Origin: Janthinobacterium tructae
GTDB lineage: Bacteria; Pseudomonadota; Gammaproteobacteria; Burkholderiales; Burkholderiaceae_D
DNA: 64,000 nt
Reading direction: 5' to 3'
NCBI RefSeq assembly: GCF_006517255.1
Contig: NZ_CP041185.1
Coordinates: forward strand, 310,001 to 374,000
Within the stretch, counting starts at the first letter, position 1. Each line of letters begins with the position of its first letter. This document shows, in pieces, positions 53,512 through 62,516 of this stretch. The notes beneath the pieces are model-generated. The model had not been told where the DNA came from. It saw only the letters and a list, made by a program, of their open reading frames with translations, and ran no database searches. The translations under genes and the position numbers were made by a program.

Positions 53512-55677
53512 ATGGACACACCACCGCAAGCGGTACCTGCTCCGGATTCCTCCCCGCGCTGCCACGACGGCGTGCCGCAGCATGCCGCGCCCCTGCTCGA
53601 CGATGGCGTTTTCAGCCCGGAACGGGTGAAGGCTGAGCGCGAACAAGCGTATTTCAACGATTTATACCTGCTGGCGCCCGTCGCTTATTTCGTGCTGGGT
53701 CTCGATGGCGTCATCGTGCAGATGAACCTGGTGGCGGCCGAATTGCTCGGCCTGCCGCGGGAACGGCCCGGCCACGTGCTGTTCCGTTCCTATATCCACG
53801 AGGCGTTCCGTCACGATTACGAGCAGTTCGTGCAGCGCGTGCTCAATAGCAGCGAGCCCGAGCGCATCCAGCTGCCGTTGCGGTCCCGTCCCGGCGCGCG
53901 CGCGGCCGGCTTGCCCGTCAGCCTGCTGGGCAGCGCCGATCCGAACGGCCAGGCGCTGCGCCTGGTGCTGGAGCAGGCCGAGGGCAAGCTGGCGGCGCTT
54001 GAGCGCAGCGAAGAGCGCTTCCGGCGCATCGTGCACAGTGCCGAGGAGGGCATCTGGGAAATCGATGCGCAGGCGCTGACCAGCTTTGTCAATCCGAAGA
54101 TGGCGCACATGCTGAGCTGCCAGATCGAGGAGATGCTGGGCCAGCCGCTGGCGGCCTTCATGGATGACGAGGGACGCGCCATCCTGGAGCGCAACATTGC
54201 GCGGCGCCAGGATGGCATTGCTGAACGCCATGAGTTCAAGTTCCTGCGGCGTGACGGCAGCACCTTGTGGGCAACCCTGGCCACTAACCCTATCTTCGAC
54301 TCCGGCGGCACCTACTTGGGTGCGCTGGCGCTGGTCAGCGACATCACGGCGCAGCGCGCGGCGTCCGAGCGCATCTGGCGGCAAGCCAATTTCGATCAGT
54401 TGACGGGCTTGCCGAACCGCCACATGTTTCTCGACCGGCTGCAGCACGAGGCGTGCCATGCCGGGCGCGAAGGCGCTTGCCTGGCCCTGCTGTTCATTGA
54501 CCTCGACCACTTCAAGCAGGTGAATGACCGCCTGGGCCACGAGAAGGGCGACATGCTGCTGCGCCAGGCGGCACGGCGCATCAGCGAACGCGTGCGCGCC
54601 ACCGATACGGTAGCGCGCCTGGGCGGCGATGAATTCACCGTCATCCTGGCCGGCGTGAGGCAGCTGGGCGGCATCGAGCGCGTGCTGCAGGAGTTGACGG
54701 GCGCGCTGGCTCTGCCTTTCTTGCTCGACGGCGATACGGCGCACGTGTCGGCCAGCGTGGGCGTGGCGCTGTATCCGGCTGACGGCGAGGCGCCGGACAG
54801 CTTGCTGCGGCATGCCGACCAGGCGATGTATGCGGCCAAGAGCGCGGGGCGCAACGGCTACAGCTATTTCACGCCGGCCGTGCAGCAGGCCGCCGAAGTG
54901 CGCCGCAACACGGTGCGCGAGATGCGCCTGGCGCTGGCGCAGGACCAGTTCGAAGTGCATTACCAGCCCATCATCCGCCTGTGCGATGGCGTCGTCGAGC
55001 GGGCCGAGGCGCTGCTGCGCTGGCGCCATCCGCTGCGCGGCCTGCTGCTGCCCGCCGATTTCATCGCCTTTGCCGAGGCGAACGGTCTGATCATCGATAT
55101 CGGCGAGTGGGTGTTTCGCCAGGTGGTGCGCCAGGCACGGCAGTGGCAAGACGAGCATGGCGCCGCGTTCCAGATCAGCATCAACAAGTCGGCCGTGGAA
55201 TTTCGTTGCGACGCCGCGCTGTACCAGGACTGGGGCGGGCACCTGGCGCGCCAGGGCCTGGCGCCGGGCGCCATCGTCATCGAAACAAGGGAAGCGGTGC
55301 TGCTCGACGAGGCGTGCCAGGTGGTCGACCGGCTGCGCCAGTTCCGTGCCATGGGCCTGGCGCTGGCGCTCGACGATTTCGGCAGCGGCCAGGTATCGCT
55401 CGCGTGCCTGAAAACGGCCGATATCGACATGCTCAAGATCGGCCGTTCCCTGGTCGCCGAGTTGGGGCGTGACGATGCCGGATTGGGCCTGTGCGAGGCG
55501 CTCATTGCGCTGGCGCAGCGGCTGGGGCTGAAAGTCGTGGCCGAAGGCGTGGAAACGGCGTCGCAGCGCGATTTGCTGCGCGCCGCCGGCTGCGATTATG
55601 CGCAGGGATATTTCTTTTCCCGCGCGTTACCGGCGGGACAGTTCGCGGCCCTCTTGACCGCTCAGCCCGCTGCTTGA
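53512..55677 (+). CDS. PAS-PAS-GGDEF-EAL c-di-GMP enzyme
   Basis: A 721-residue signalling protein. A short N-terminal coil is followed by PAS 1 (about 45-150; LAPVAYFVLGLDGVIVQMNLVAAELLG) and PAS 2 with PAC (165-290; FRRIVHSAEEGIWEIDAQALTSFVNPKMA). GGDEF has an intact LGGDEFTVIL site (~370), and the EAL domain (~480-715) has AEALLRW, ISINKSAVEF, IVIETREAV, DDFGSG, LKIGRS and AEGVET. The phosphodiesterase residues are present, though the LKID motif reads LKIG. Both synthesis and breakdown of c-di-GMP are possible. It starts at ATG 53512 behind AAAGGACAGCC. There is no membrane segment, so it is cytoplasmic. Confidence 0.92.
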   Translation: MDTPPQAVPAPDSSPRCHDGVPQHAAPLLDDGVFSPERVKAEREQAYFNDLYLLAPVAYFVLGLDGVIVQMNLVAAELLGLPRERPGHVLFRSYIHEAFRHDYEQFVQRVLNSSEPERIQLPLRSRPGARAAGLPVSLLGSADPNGQALRLVLEQAEGKLAALERSEERFRRIVHSAEEGIWEIDAQALTSFVNPKMAHMLSCQIEEMLGQPLAAFMDDEGRAILERNIARRQDGIAERHEFKFLRRDGSTLWATLATNPIFDSGGTYLGALALVSDITAQRAASERIWRQANFDQLTGLPNRHMFLDRLQHEACHAGREGACLALLFIDLDHFKQVNDRLGHEKGDMLLRQAARRISERVRATDTVARLGGDEFTVILAGVRQLGGIERVLQELTGALALPFLLDGDTAHVSASVGVALYPADGEAPDSLLRHADQAMYAAKSAGRNGYSYFTPAVQQAAEVRRNTVREMRLALAQDQFEVHYQPIIRLCDGVVERAEALLRWRHPLRGLLLPADFIAFAEANGLIIDIGEWVFRQVVRQARQWQDEHGAAFQISINKSAVEFRCDAALYQDWGGHLARQGLAPGAIVIETREAVLLDEACQVVDRLRQFRAMGLALALDDFGSGQVSLACLKTADIDMLKIGRSLVAELGRDDAGLGLCEALIALAQRLGLKVVAEGVETASQRDLLRAAGCDYAQGYFFSRALPAGQFAALLTAQPAA

Positions 55678-56762
55678 GCGGTGGCTTGCAGCGGCGTATC
55701 GCCGGCCATCAGCTCGTCGACGGCACCCAGGGTAGCGTCCGTGCTGACCGCTTCCAGGGTCAGGCCGGGCGCCACGATGACGCGGTAGTGGCGGCTGGCG
55801 GGATAAAACCAGCGGTAGTTGTCGGTGCGGATATAGTAGCCGACGATTTTCTTGTCGTACACGGACGCCAGGTGGATCACCGAGGTGTCGGGCGAGAGCA
55901 CCAGTTCGCAGCGCCGTATCAGGGCCGCCAGCTCCAGGATGTGGCCGGTGGGCGGCGCGGCCATCACGTTGGCATGGCCGGCGCCGTGCACGATTTCGGC
56001 CGCGCGCGCCTCCGTGCCCGGTGCGGCGATCACCAGCAGCGCATGGCGCGGGTAGCGCGCCGCCAGAGCCGCGCAGCAGTGCTGGGCATCGGCCACGCTG
56101 ACCGTGCGTTGCGCATTGCTGCCCTGGAAATTGAGGCAAAACAAGCCTTCATGGGTCTGCAGCAGGGTGTCGCAGGCGGTGTCGACCTGTGCCGCGTGCG
56201 CGTCCACGCCGAACAGTTCGTAGCACATGTCGATATCGCGCAAGCCAAATTGCCCGAACGCGGCGAAGAAACTATGCAGGATGTGGCGGCTGCGGTCGCA
56301 CGGCACCGTGTAGTCGAACATGCCCAGTTTGGCCGTCGAGCTGCCGTACTTGGGAATGGCGAAGCCCGTCAGATAGCGCGCGCCCAGCCATTTGATGCGT
56401 AACAGCAAGGGAATCGAGAAACGGTTGTACGGATTGAAGATGACGTCATAGCGGCGCCGGCGCAGGTCGGCGATGGTGGTGCGCAAGTCGCGCAGCAGCG
56501 GCTGCTTGTCCCAGATGATGATTTCGTTGACATGCGGATTGTCGGCGAGCACGGCGCGGTTGGCGCTGCTGGCGGCCACGTCGATTTGCCAGTGCGGGTA
56601 GTTTTTCTTCAGTTCGCGCAGCAATGGCGTGGTGACGATCATGTCGCCGATCTTGTCGTTGCGCAAGATTAATACCTTGCGCACCTTGGCGATATCGAGG
56701 GGCTGCTTGTCGGATTTGCCCAGCAGGGCGTAACTGATCAGCCGGGCGGCGGTTTTTATCAA
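55662..56762 (-). CDS. Glycosyltransferase family 9 (heptosyltransferase-like)
   Basis: A 366-residue GT9 enzyme of the lipopolysaccharide heptosyltransferase type. Typical blocks are VRKVLILRNDKIGDMIVTTPLLRELKKNYPHWQIDVAAS near the N-terminus, YDVIFNPYNRFSIPLLLRIKWLGARYLTG, and the C-terminal donor-binding HILELAALIRRCELVLSPDTSVIHLASVYDKKIVGYY. I chose TTG 56762, which has a well-placed GGAG (CCGGAGTCCCC); ATG 56816 has none and would add 18 atypical residues. It stands alone between the GGDEF-EAL gene (16-nt tail overlap) and the flagellar operon, so the acceptor (LPS core or a flagellar glycan) is open. Confidence 0.87.
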   Translation of the reverse strand: MIKTAARLISYALLGKSDKQPLDIAKVRKVLILRNDKIGDMIVTTPLLRELKKNYPHWQIDVAASSANRAVLADNPHVNEIIIWDKQPLLRDLRTTIADLRRRRYDVIFNPYNRFSIPLLLRIKWLGARYLTGFAIPKYGSSTAKLGMFDYTVPCDRSRHILHSFFAAFGQFGLRDIDMCYELFGVDAHAAQVDTACDTLLQTHEGLFCLNFQGSNAQRTVSVADAQHCCAALAARYPRHALLVIAAPGTEARAAEIVHGAGHANVMAAPPTGHILELAALIRRCELVLSPDTSVIHLASVYDKKIVGYYIRTDNYRWFYPASRHYRVIVAPGLTLEAVSTDATLGAVDELMAGDTPLQATAQAAG

Positions 56763-56904
56763 GGGGACTCCGGATGTGGATGACAGGTGCTGGCGCTCCA
56801 AACAACATGCCGGCACGCAAGCAGCATCTTACGGATTTCCACCGCCCGAAGCTAGGGGAGATGATGAATTGGCCAGGCCCTGCGCCAGCGCAGGGCGTCC
56901 GCGA

Positions 56905-57948
56905 TCAGCGCAAACCCAGCAGGGCGACCACTCGTTCGCGGCTGATGCCGACCAATGCCGAGCTGATCGCCAGCAGCGATTCATAGCCGGGCTGGCTGGC
57001 CTTTTGCGTGAAATTTTCCGCCAGGGTATCCATGCTGACGCTGGCCTGCACCGGCTGCGCCTTGGCCACGCGTCCCGTCGCTTGCGCCAGCGCCAGGCTG
57101 ACGGAGCTGCGCGCCGCCTGCAACTGTGCCAGCGCCTGCACCACTTTCTGCAAGGTGGCGCGCAAGGCTTCCACGTCGTCGGTATGCCATTCTTCCGGGG
57201 CGATAGCGGCCGGTTCCGCATCCGTGCGCACGCGGCTCATCTGGCCGGTCGGGTAGCGGATGCCGCTGCCGCGCACGGACAGGCTGTCGCGCACGTTGGC
57301 CCAGGCCGCTTCCGACGTGCTGAATACCAGCTCGCCATTCTCGCCCAGCTTGACGCCGATGCCTGACGGCATGAGTGCGCGGTCGAAGCGGGACACGATT
57401 TCGCTCTCGCTCAGGCCCGGTTCGATATTCACCGAGCGCAAGGCCTGGTTCGCGCCGCCGACGGAAAACGCCAGCACTTCCTGCGGACCTTCCTTCAGGC
57501 TGGCCATGGTCAGGCCGCGGATACTGAACTGCTGCTGTGCCGACTGCGGGCTGGTATAGCCGAGCTGCGCGTCGAGCGAGCCGGCCGAGGCGCTGGCGCG
57601 CTGGCGCCAGGTATTGCCGAACTGGCGCACGCGCGCTTCCACTTGCCCCTCACGGCCCTGGCGCGCGGCCAGTTTGGCCGCCAGCTCGCTTTTCAGCGCC
57701 TGCAGCTGGCTGCTGCTGCGTTCCAGGTAATCGAGCGTTTGCTGCGCGTTGGAAATTTCTCCCTGCAGCTGGTGATCCCAGTTGTTCAGGCCGTGCTTCA
57801 GGCTTGCCGTCGAACTCCTCGCCGCCGGCGCCTCGCTGCGCGTGCTGGTGCTGCCATTGATGGTAGCGGACGCGTCATCGACGACGCGGGCTGTGCCGGC
57901 GCCTTTGGCATTGACGCCGGAAGAGGAGGAGGTCTGAACGATTTGCAT
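56905..57948 (-). CDS. Uncharacterised protein at the end of the flgKL operon
   Basis: A 347-residue protein starting 5 nt after flgL and last in the operon. The N-terminus is Ser/Thr/Ala-rich with no signal peptide. A coiled-coil-prone part follows (about 52-105; GLNNWDHQLQGEISNAQQTLDYLERSSSQLQALKSELAAKLAARQG). A middle domain (VNIEPGLSESEIVSRFDRALMPSGIGVKLGENGELVFSTSEAAWANVRDSLSVRGSG) has the beta pattern found in flagellin/hook-associated variable domains. A helical C-terminus ends in YESLLAISSALVGISRERVVALLGL. The position and build suggest an axial or secreted flagellar accessory protein; the function is unknown and I do not recognise the family. Confidence 0.75.
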   Translation of the reverse strand: MQIVQTSSSSGVNAKGAGTARVVDDASATINGSTSTRSEAPAARSSTASLKHGLNNWDHQLQGEISNAQQTLDYLERSSSQLQALKSELAAKLAARQGREGQVEARVRQFGNTWRQRASASAGSLDAQLGYTSPQSAQQQFSIRGLTMASLKEGPQEVLAFSVGGANQALRSVNIEPGLSESEIVSRFDRALMPSGIGVKLGENGELVFSTSEAAWANVRDSLSVRGSGIRYPTGQMSRVRTDAEPAAIAPEEWHTDDVEALRATLQKVVQALAQLQAARSSVSLALAQATGRVAKAQPVQASVSMDTLAENFTQKASQPGYESLLAISSALVGISRERVVALLGLR

Positions 57949-57953
57949 GATGG

Positions 57954-58865
57954 TCAGAGAAGATCGAACAGGGAAATGGTACCCACCTTGGCATAGGCTT
58001 TGTACGTGGCCTGCAGCGCCGTCTGGTAGCCGTTCAGGTCAATGGCTGCCGCGCCCATGTCGGTCTTCTTCAGATCTGACAAGGCCATGTCGTTCGACAG
58101 CGAGACGTTGCTCAGATTGCCGGACAGCGTGGAGAGGATGTTTTGCGCGCCGCCGAAGATGGCGATTTTGCCTGAAAGCAATTCCATGCCATCATCGGTG
58201 CCATCGAGCGCGGCGACGACCGCGCCGCGTACGGCCGGATCGCTGGTGCTGAGGCCGGGCTTGCCCAGGGTGTCGATGACCTGGTCGATCTTGTTCAGCC
58301 ATACTTGCAGCTTGTCCACATCAACGTTGGCCGTCTGCGTCACGCCATTGCCCACCACCACGGTCTGCGTGTCGGTATTGCCGATGTAGGTGTAGCGCGA
58401 ACCGGCAGTTGCCAGCGGATCGAATTTGATTGCGGGCTGGTCTGTAGCGGTGCCGGAAAACATGTAGCGGCCTTCCTGGTCCTTCAGGTTGGCCGTGTAC
58501 AGTACACTGTCGCGCATGGCGATCAGCGATTGCGTCATCGCCTTCAGGTCGTCCGGCGCATTGCTTCCGTCCGCGGCCCATACCAGCAGGTCGCGCGCCT
58601 GGCCCATGTCGGTGACCATGCTAGACAGGTAGTTTTCGTTTTTCAGCAGGCGCACTTTCACCGTCGCGATATTGTCCTGGTACTGGGTCACCATGGCTTG
58701 CTCGCGCGTCAGGCGCGAAATGCGCACATTGCCGATCGGATCGTCCGATGGCAGCTGGATGCGCAAGCCCGAGGACATCTGCTGGGTCAGGTAATTGATG
58801 CGTTCCTGATTTTGCTGAAGAGAAATATTAATCAGCGTTTGGTACTGGCTGCTGGCGACACGCAT
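57954..58865 (-). CDS. flgL: Flagellar hook-filament junction protein FlgL
   Basis: A 303-residue hook-associated protein 3, sitting between FlgK and the flagellin filament. The flagellin-like N-terminus is MRVASSQYQTLINISLQQNQERINYLTQQMSSGLRIQLPSDDPIGNVRISRLTREQA. The matching C-terminal helix runs LSNVSLSNDMALSDLKKTDMGAAAIDLNGYQTALQATYKAYAKVGTISLFDLL. Both are needed for assembly and export. It starts at ATG 58865 behind TAAGGAGAAGAGC, 10 nt after flgK. Confidence 0.95.
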   Translation of the reverse strand: MRVASSQYQTLINISLQQNQERINYLTQQMSSGLRIQLPSDDPIGNVRISRLTREQAMVTQYQDNIATVKVRLLKNENYLSSMVTDMGQARDLLVWAADGSNAPDDLKAMTQSLIAMRDSVLYTANLKDQEGRYMFSGTATDQPAIKFDPLATAGSRYTYIGNTDTQTVVVGNGVTQTANVDVDKLQVWLNKIDQVIDTLGKPGLSTSDPAVRGAVVAALDGTDDGMELLSGKIAIFGGAQNILSTLSGNLSNVSLSNDMALSDLKKTDMGAAAIDLNGYQTALQATYKAYAKVGTISLFDLL

Positions 58866-58875
58866 GCTCTTCTCC

Positions 58876-60246
58876 TTAACCCATCATTTGCAAAGTGGCA
58901 TCAAACAAGGTATTCGCCACGGAAATGACTTTCATGTTTGCCTGGTACATATTCTGGAATTCGACCAGGTTCATCGCTTCCTCGTCCTTGTTCACGCCGC
59001 TGGTGGATTTCCAGTCGTCGACGGCTTGCGCGCGCACGGTATTGGATGTCTTCAGCAGGGCCTGGTTCTGCTGACTGTAGATGCCCAGCTTGCCGACCAG
59101 CTGGGTGTCGGCATCGCTCATCAGGACATTCCCCACCCAGCTGACGCTGATCGGTTGATTCTTGATGTCGATTAATTTCTGCAAGTTGCCGCTATCGCCA
59201 GCGGCGCCCGTCAGCGACAGGGCCAGGTCCTTCGCGTTGAAGCCGGGAGTAATGCCCAGCTTGCCATTTGCGTAGACCAGCAGGGCGGTGCCGTTATTGC
59301 CGGGAGGCGGGGCCATGGTCGTGCCCAGGGCCAGCTGCGTGTTGACCTTGCTGGTTAGCTGGGTGGCCATGTCTTGCAGCGACTGCTGCAGCGGTTTCAG
59401 GGTATTTTGTTCGAAGTCGCCCAGGCCGCCCATCTGGCCGCCGATGGCGACCGGATCGAGGTTGTACGACGATTTGGCGAAATCGAGGGTCAGGGTTTGG
59501 TCGCCCGTGCTCGTCATGTTGCTGCTGAGGGTAGCGGCCAGGCTGCCGATGACCAGCGGCTGGCCCGATTTCAGTGCGATATTGCGCGAGCCGTCCGGCT
59601 GGTCAAGCACGTCGATGCCCATTTGCGCGGCCAGGCCATCGATCAGCTGGTCGCGCGCATCCATCAGCGATGACACATTCGTGCCCGAGGCGGCGGAGGT
59701 GCTGATGCGCTGGTTCAGCACGGCGATGTTGGCCAGGGTGGTATTGGCTTGCGGCACGATCGCCGACCGTTGCTGCTGCACCGACAGCAGCTGGTTGCCC
59801 ATGACGGTGCTGATGCTGTTGAAGCGTTGCGCCATGGCGTCGGCGGAGGTGACGATCTGCTGGCGCAGCGGCGTCGACGTCGGGTCGACGGCGGCCGCGT
59901 TCAGGGACTTGAAGAAACCGTCGATACCGTTGCTGATGCTGGAGGCGTCGTCACCCATCACGCGCTCGAGCTGCGTCAGGTAAGGCTGGGTCTGCGCACG
60001 GGCGCCCTGGTCGGACGCGGCGCGCCACATTTGCTGGCTTTTATAAGCATCGGCAAAGCGCAGCAGGGCCGACACTTCCACGCCATTGCCGGCCGAGCGC
60101 ACGCCCACGCCGGCGCCAAGCGAGGACAGCAGCACGCCCTGGCGGGTATAGCCCGCCGTTTGCAGGTTGGCGATGTTCTGGCTGGCCGCATTCAGTGCGG
60201 CCTGGGCGGCGATGCTGCCTGACAATGCATTGCTGATGATGCTCAT
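58876..60246 (-). CDS. flgK: Flagellar hook-associated protein FlgK
   Basis: A 456-residue HAP1 protein capping the hook. The N-terminal helix MSIISNALSGSIAAQAALNAASQNIANLQTAGYTRQ is diagnostic. The C-terminal stretch GVNKDEEAMNLVEFQNMYQANMKVISVANTLFDATLQMMG is the axial-protein end motif. The total length is shorter than in enteric bacteria (~545), reflecting a smaller middle domain. It starts at ATG 60246; an 81-nt gap separates it from flgJ. Confidence 0.95.
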   Translation of the reverse strand: MSIISNALSGSIAAQAALNAASQNIANLQTAGYTRQGVLLSSLGAGVGVRSAGNGVEVSALLRFADAYKSQQMWRAASDQGARAQTQPYLTQLERVMGDDASSISNGIDGFFKSLNAAAVDPTSTPLRQQIVTSADAMAQRFNSISTVMGNQLLSVQQQRSAIVPQANTTLANIAVLNQRISTSAASGTNVSSLMDARDQLIDGLAAQMGIDVLDQPDGSRNIALKSGQPLVIGSLAATLSSNMTSTGDQTLTLDFAKSSYNLDPVAIGGQMGGLGDFEQNTLKPLQQSLQDMATQLTSKVNTQLALGTTMAPPPGNNGTALLVYANGKLGITPGFNAKDLALSLTGAAGDSGNLQKLIDIKNQPISVSWVGNVLMSDADTQLVGKLGIYSQQNQALLKTSNTVRAQAVDDWKSTSGVNKDEEAMNLVEFQNMYQANMKVISVANTLFDATLQMMG

Positions 60247-60327
60247 TGGGCAATTTTCTTTCGTGAAGAGTGTGGCGCGTGCGGGTGGGCAGGCAGTGAA
60301 TCGTTATTACCTTGTACAGGCGACGTT

Positions 60328-60720
60328 TCAGACAGATTTATTAAGCGGCGCTGCAATATTGTCGGTCTTGACAGTGCTTTTGGCCGAAACGGGGGCGCTG
60401 GCCGCCGGCAGCAGCTGGCGCAGGATGGCGTCGGCGATGCCGAAGGCACGCTGGCCGGCCATCTTGTCGGCCACCAGGTTGTCGGCCATTTCCAGCATGT
60501 CGCTGTTGATGGGGTCCTTGAAGACGCTGTCCTCGCCCGCCATCTCGCGCGTGCCCGAACGCATCTGGCGCAGCATGTGCGAGATGAAGAATGCTTCGAA
60601 CTTGACGGCCGCCTCGGTGGCCTTGGCCGCATAGCGGGGATCGGCCGGCGTGGCCGCGGCGGGGGTTTTGTCATCGAGCGCCGAGGGCAGGGCGCTGCCG
60701 CTGTCGTTAATATTGATCAT
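60328..60720 (-). CDS. flgJ: Rod-binding protein FlgJ, single-domain form
   Basis: A 130-residue protein with only the N-terminal rod-binding domain of FlgJ (YAAKATEAAVKFEAFFISHMLRQMRSGTREMAGEDSVFKDPINSDMLEMADNLVADKMAGQRAFGIADAILRQLL). The muramidase domain seen in most beta- and gammaproteobacterial FlgJ (~310 residues) is absent, and the 81 nt before flgK cannot hold it. A separate enzyme must open the cell wall for the rod. ATG 60720 overlaps the flgI stop (TGATG); a TTG at 60723 would add one residue. Confidence 0.9.
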   Translation of the reverse strand: MININDSGSALPSALDDKTPAAATPADPRYAAKATEAAVKFEAFFISHMLRQMRSGTREMAGEDSVFKDPINSDMLEMADNLVADKMAGQRAFGIADAILRQLLPAASAPVSAKSTVKTDNIAAPLNKSV

Positions 60721-61832
60721 CAAATTACCACCAGTTCGCCTTCGATGGCCCCGGCCTGGTCAAGGGCTTGCAAGATTGCCATGATGTCATCGGGTGAGGC
60801 GCCCAGGCTGTTGACCACGTCGATGATCGATTGCAGCTTGGCACCGGCCGGCCATTTGAACATATTGCCATTGCCCTGGTCGACGGAGACCTTCGACTGC
60901 GGCGTGACGGTGGTCTGGCCGCGGCCGAACGGTGCCGGCTGGCTGACGTTGGAACTTTCGGAAATGACCACTTTCAGCGAGCCGTGCGTGACGGCGGCCG
61001 CCTTCACGCGCAAGCCTTCTGCGATGACCACGGTGCCGGTGCGCGAATTGAAGACCACTTTCGGCGTGTCGACGCCCACATCGACGGTCAGCGCTTCCAG
61101 TTTGGCCATGAACGCCACGCGCTGGGTCGGGTTTTCCGGCGCCAGCACGTCCACACTGGTGCCGTCGCGCGTGGTGGCGACGGCGCCGAAGCGGCGGTTC
61201 ACGGCTTCGACGATATTGATGGCGGTCTCGAAATGCGGGTGGCGCAAATTCAGGGTGACGGAAGGCTTGGTGGAAAAATCGCTGAGAATCTCGCGCTCGA
61301 TGTTGGCGCCGTTGGGAATGCGGCCCGAGGTGGGCGTGTTGACGGTGACGGACGAGCCGCTCTTGCCGGTGGCGTTCAAGCCGCCAACGACCACGTTGCC
61401 TTGCGCCAGCGCATACGTTTCATTGTCGGCCGCGCGCAGTTGCGTCAGCAGCAAGGTGCCGCCGCGCAAGCTTTTCGCATCGCCCAGCGAGGAGACGGTG
61501 ACGTCGATGGCCTGGCCACGGCGGTATCCTGGAGGAAATACGGCGCTGACCATGACGGTGGCGACGTTCTTGCTTTTCGCTTCGGCGCCGTCCGGCATCT
61601 TCACGCCGAACTGCTTGAGCATGTTGACCACGGACTGGCTGGAGAACTTCACCTGGGTGGTGTCGCCGCTGCCGTTCAGGCCGACGACGAGGCCGTAGCC
61701 GATCAGCGGGTTGTCGCGCACGCCCTCGATGCTGACCAGGTTGCGCAGCACTTGCGCGGCGCTGGCGGGCAGGGCAAGGCCGGAGAGCACGGCCAGCATG
61801 GCTGCCAGGGGCAGGGCGGAACGAAATTTCAT
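60720..61832 (-). CDS. flgI: Flagellar P-ring protein FlgI
   Basis: A 370-residue periplasmic P-ring subunit. A signal peptide covers residues 1-25 ([12 protein letters not shown]). [32 protein letters not shown] and [18 protein letters not shown] are diagnostic. The C-terminal [63 protein letters not shown] is fully conserved. It starts at ATG 61832, 9 nt after flgH. Confidence 0.96.
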   Translation of the reverse strand: MKFRSALPLAAMLAVLSGLALPASAAQVLRNLVSIEGVRDNPLIGYGLVVGLNGSGDTTQVKFSSQSVVNMLKQFGVKMPDGAEAKSKNVATVMVSAVFPPGYRRGQAIDVTVSSLGDAKSLRGGTLLLTQLRAADNETYALAQGNVVVGGLNATGKSGSSVTVNTPTSGRIPNGANIEREILSDFSTKPSVTLNLRHPHFETAINIVEAVNRRFGAVATTRDGTSVDVLAPENPTQRVAFMAKLEALTVDVGVDTPKVVFNSRTGTVVIAEGLRVKAAAVTHGSLKVVISESSNVSQPAPFGRGQTTVTPQSKVSVDQGNGNMFKWPAGAKLQSIIDVVNSLGASPDDIMAILQALDQAGAIEGELVVI

Positions 61833-61841
61833 GAGCTTACC

Positions 61842-62516
61842 TTAAAACGGCATCCATGGGCCGACGAAGAAGCGCGTCAGCCAGCCCGGTGTATTGGCTT
61901 CGGCCAGGGTGCCCTGGCCGGAATAGGCGATCTGTGCATTGGCGATGCGCAAGGACGATACCTGGTTGTTCGAATCGATGTCGGCCGCGCGCAGGTAGCC
62001 GCGCAGGCGCACGAATTCCTCGCCCTGGTTCAGGGTCAGCGTTTTCTCGCCCTGCACGCGCAGCAAGCCGTTCGGCAGCACTTCCTGCACGATCACGGTG
62101 ATGGCGCCGGACAAGGCATTTTGCTGCGTGCTGGTCGAGTCGCCGGCGAAGTTGCGGTCGGCCGACAGGTCGATGCCCGTCTTCGGCAAGGTCTTGCCGA
62201 GGAGGTTGGCCGCCTTCACGCCGACGGACGAGCCCTTGTTGAACGAGGTGCCGGCCTTCTTGCTGGCCTGCGTGGTTTCCTGCAGGGCTACCGTGACGAC
62301 GTCGCCGACGCGGAAGGCGCGGCTGTCCGAGATCAGGTCCAGGCCCGCATCGGGATTGAACACGCCGCCGCCCACGCCGCCGCGCGCCACGCTGCGCGGC
62401 GCCACGGGCAGCGGCGTATCGGAAAAGCTGGGGGCCACCGGCGCGGCTGGCTGGCTGGCGCAACCGGCCATCAACACCAGCAGCAGGGCCGCCGTGGCTT
62501 TCATGGCGACTGTCAT
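61842..62516 (-). CDS. flgH: Flagellar L-ring lipoprotein FlgH
   Basis: A 224-residue outer-membrane L-ring lipoprotein. The N-terminus MTVAMKATAALLLVLMAGCASQP carries the lipobox (LMAGC, Cys 19). Family blocks are ISDSRAFRVGDVVTVALQETTQASKKAGTSF, LSGAITVIVQEVLPNGLLRVQGEKTLTLNQGEEFVRLRGYLRAADI and LRIANAQIAYSGQGTLAEANTPGWLTRFF. Its start shares one base with the flgG stop. Confidence 0.96.
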   Translation of the reverse strand: MTVAMKATAALLLVLMAGCASQPAAPVAPSFSDTPLPVAPRSVARGGVGGGVFNPDAGLDLISDSRAFRVGDVVTVALQETTQASKKAGTSFNKGSSVGVKAANLLGKTLPKTGIDLSADRNFAGDSTSTQQNALSGAITVIVQEVLPNGLLRVQGEKTLTLNQGEEFVRLRGYLRAADIDSNNQVSSLRIANAQIAYSGQGTLAEANTPGWLTRFFVGPWMPF

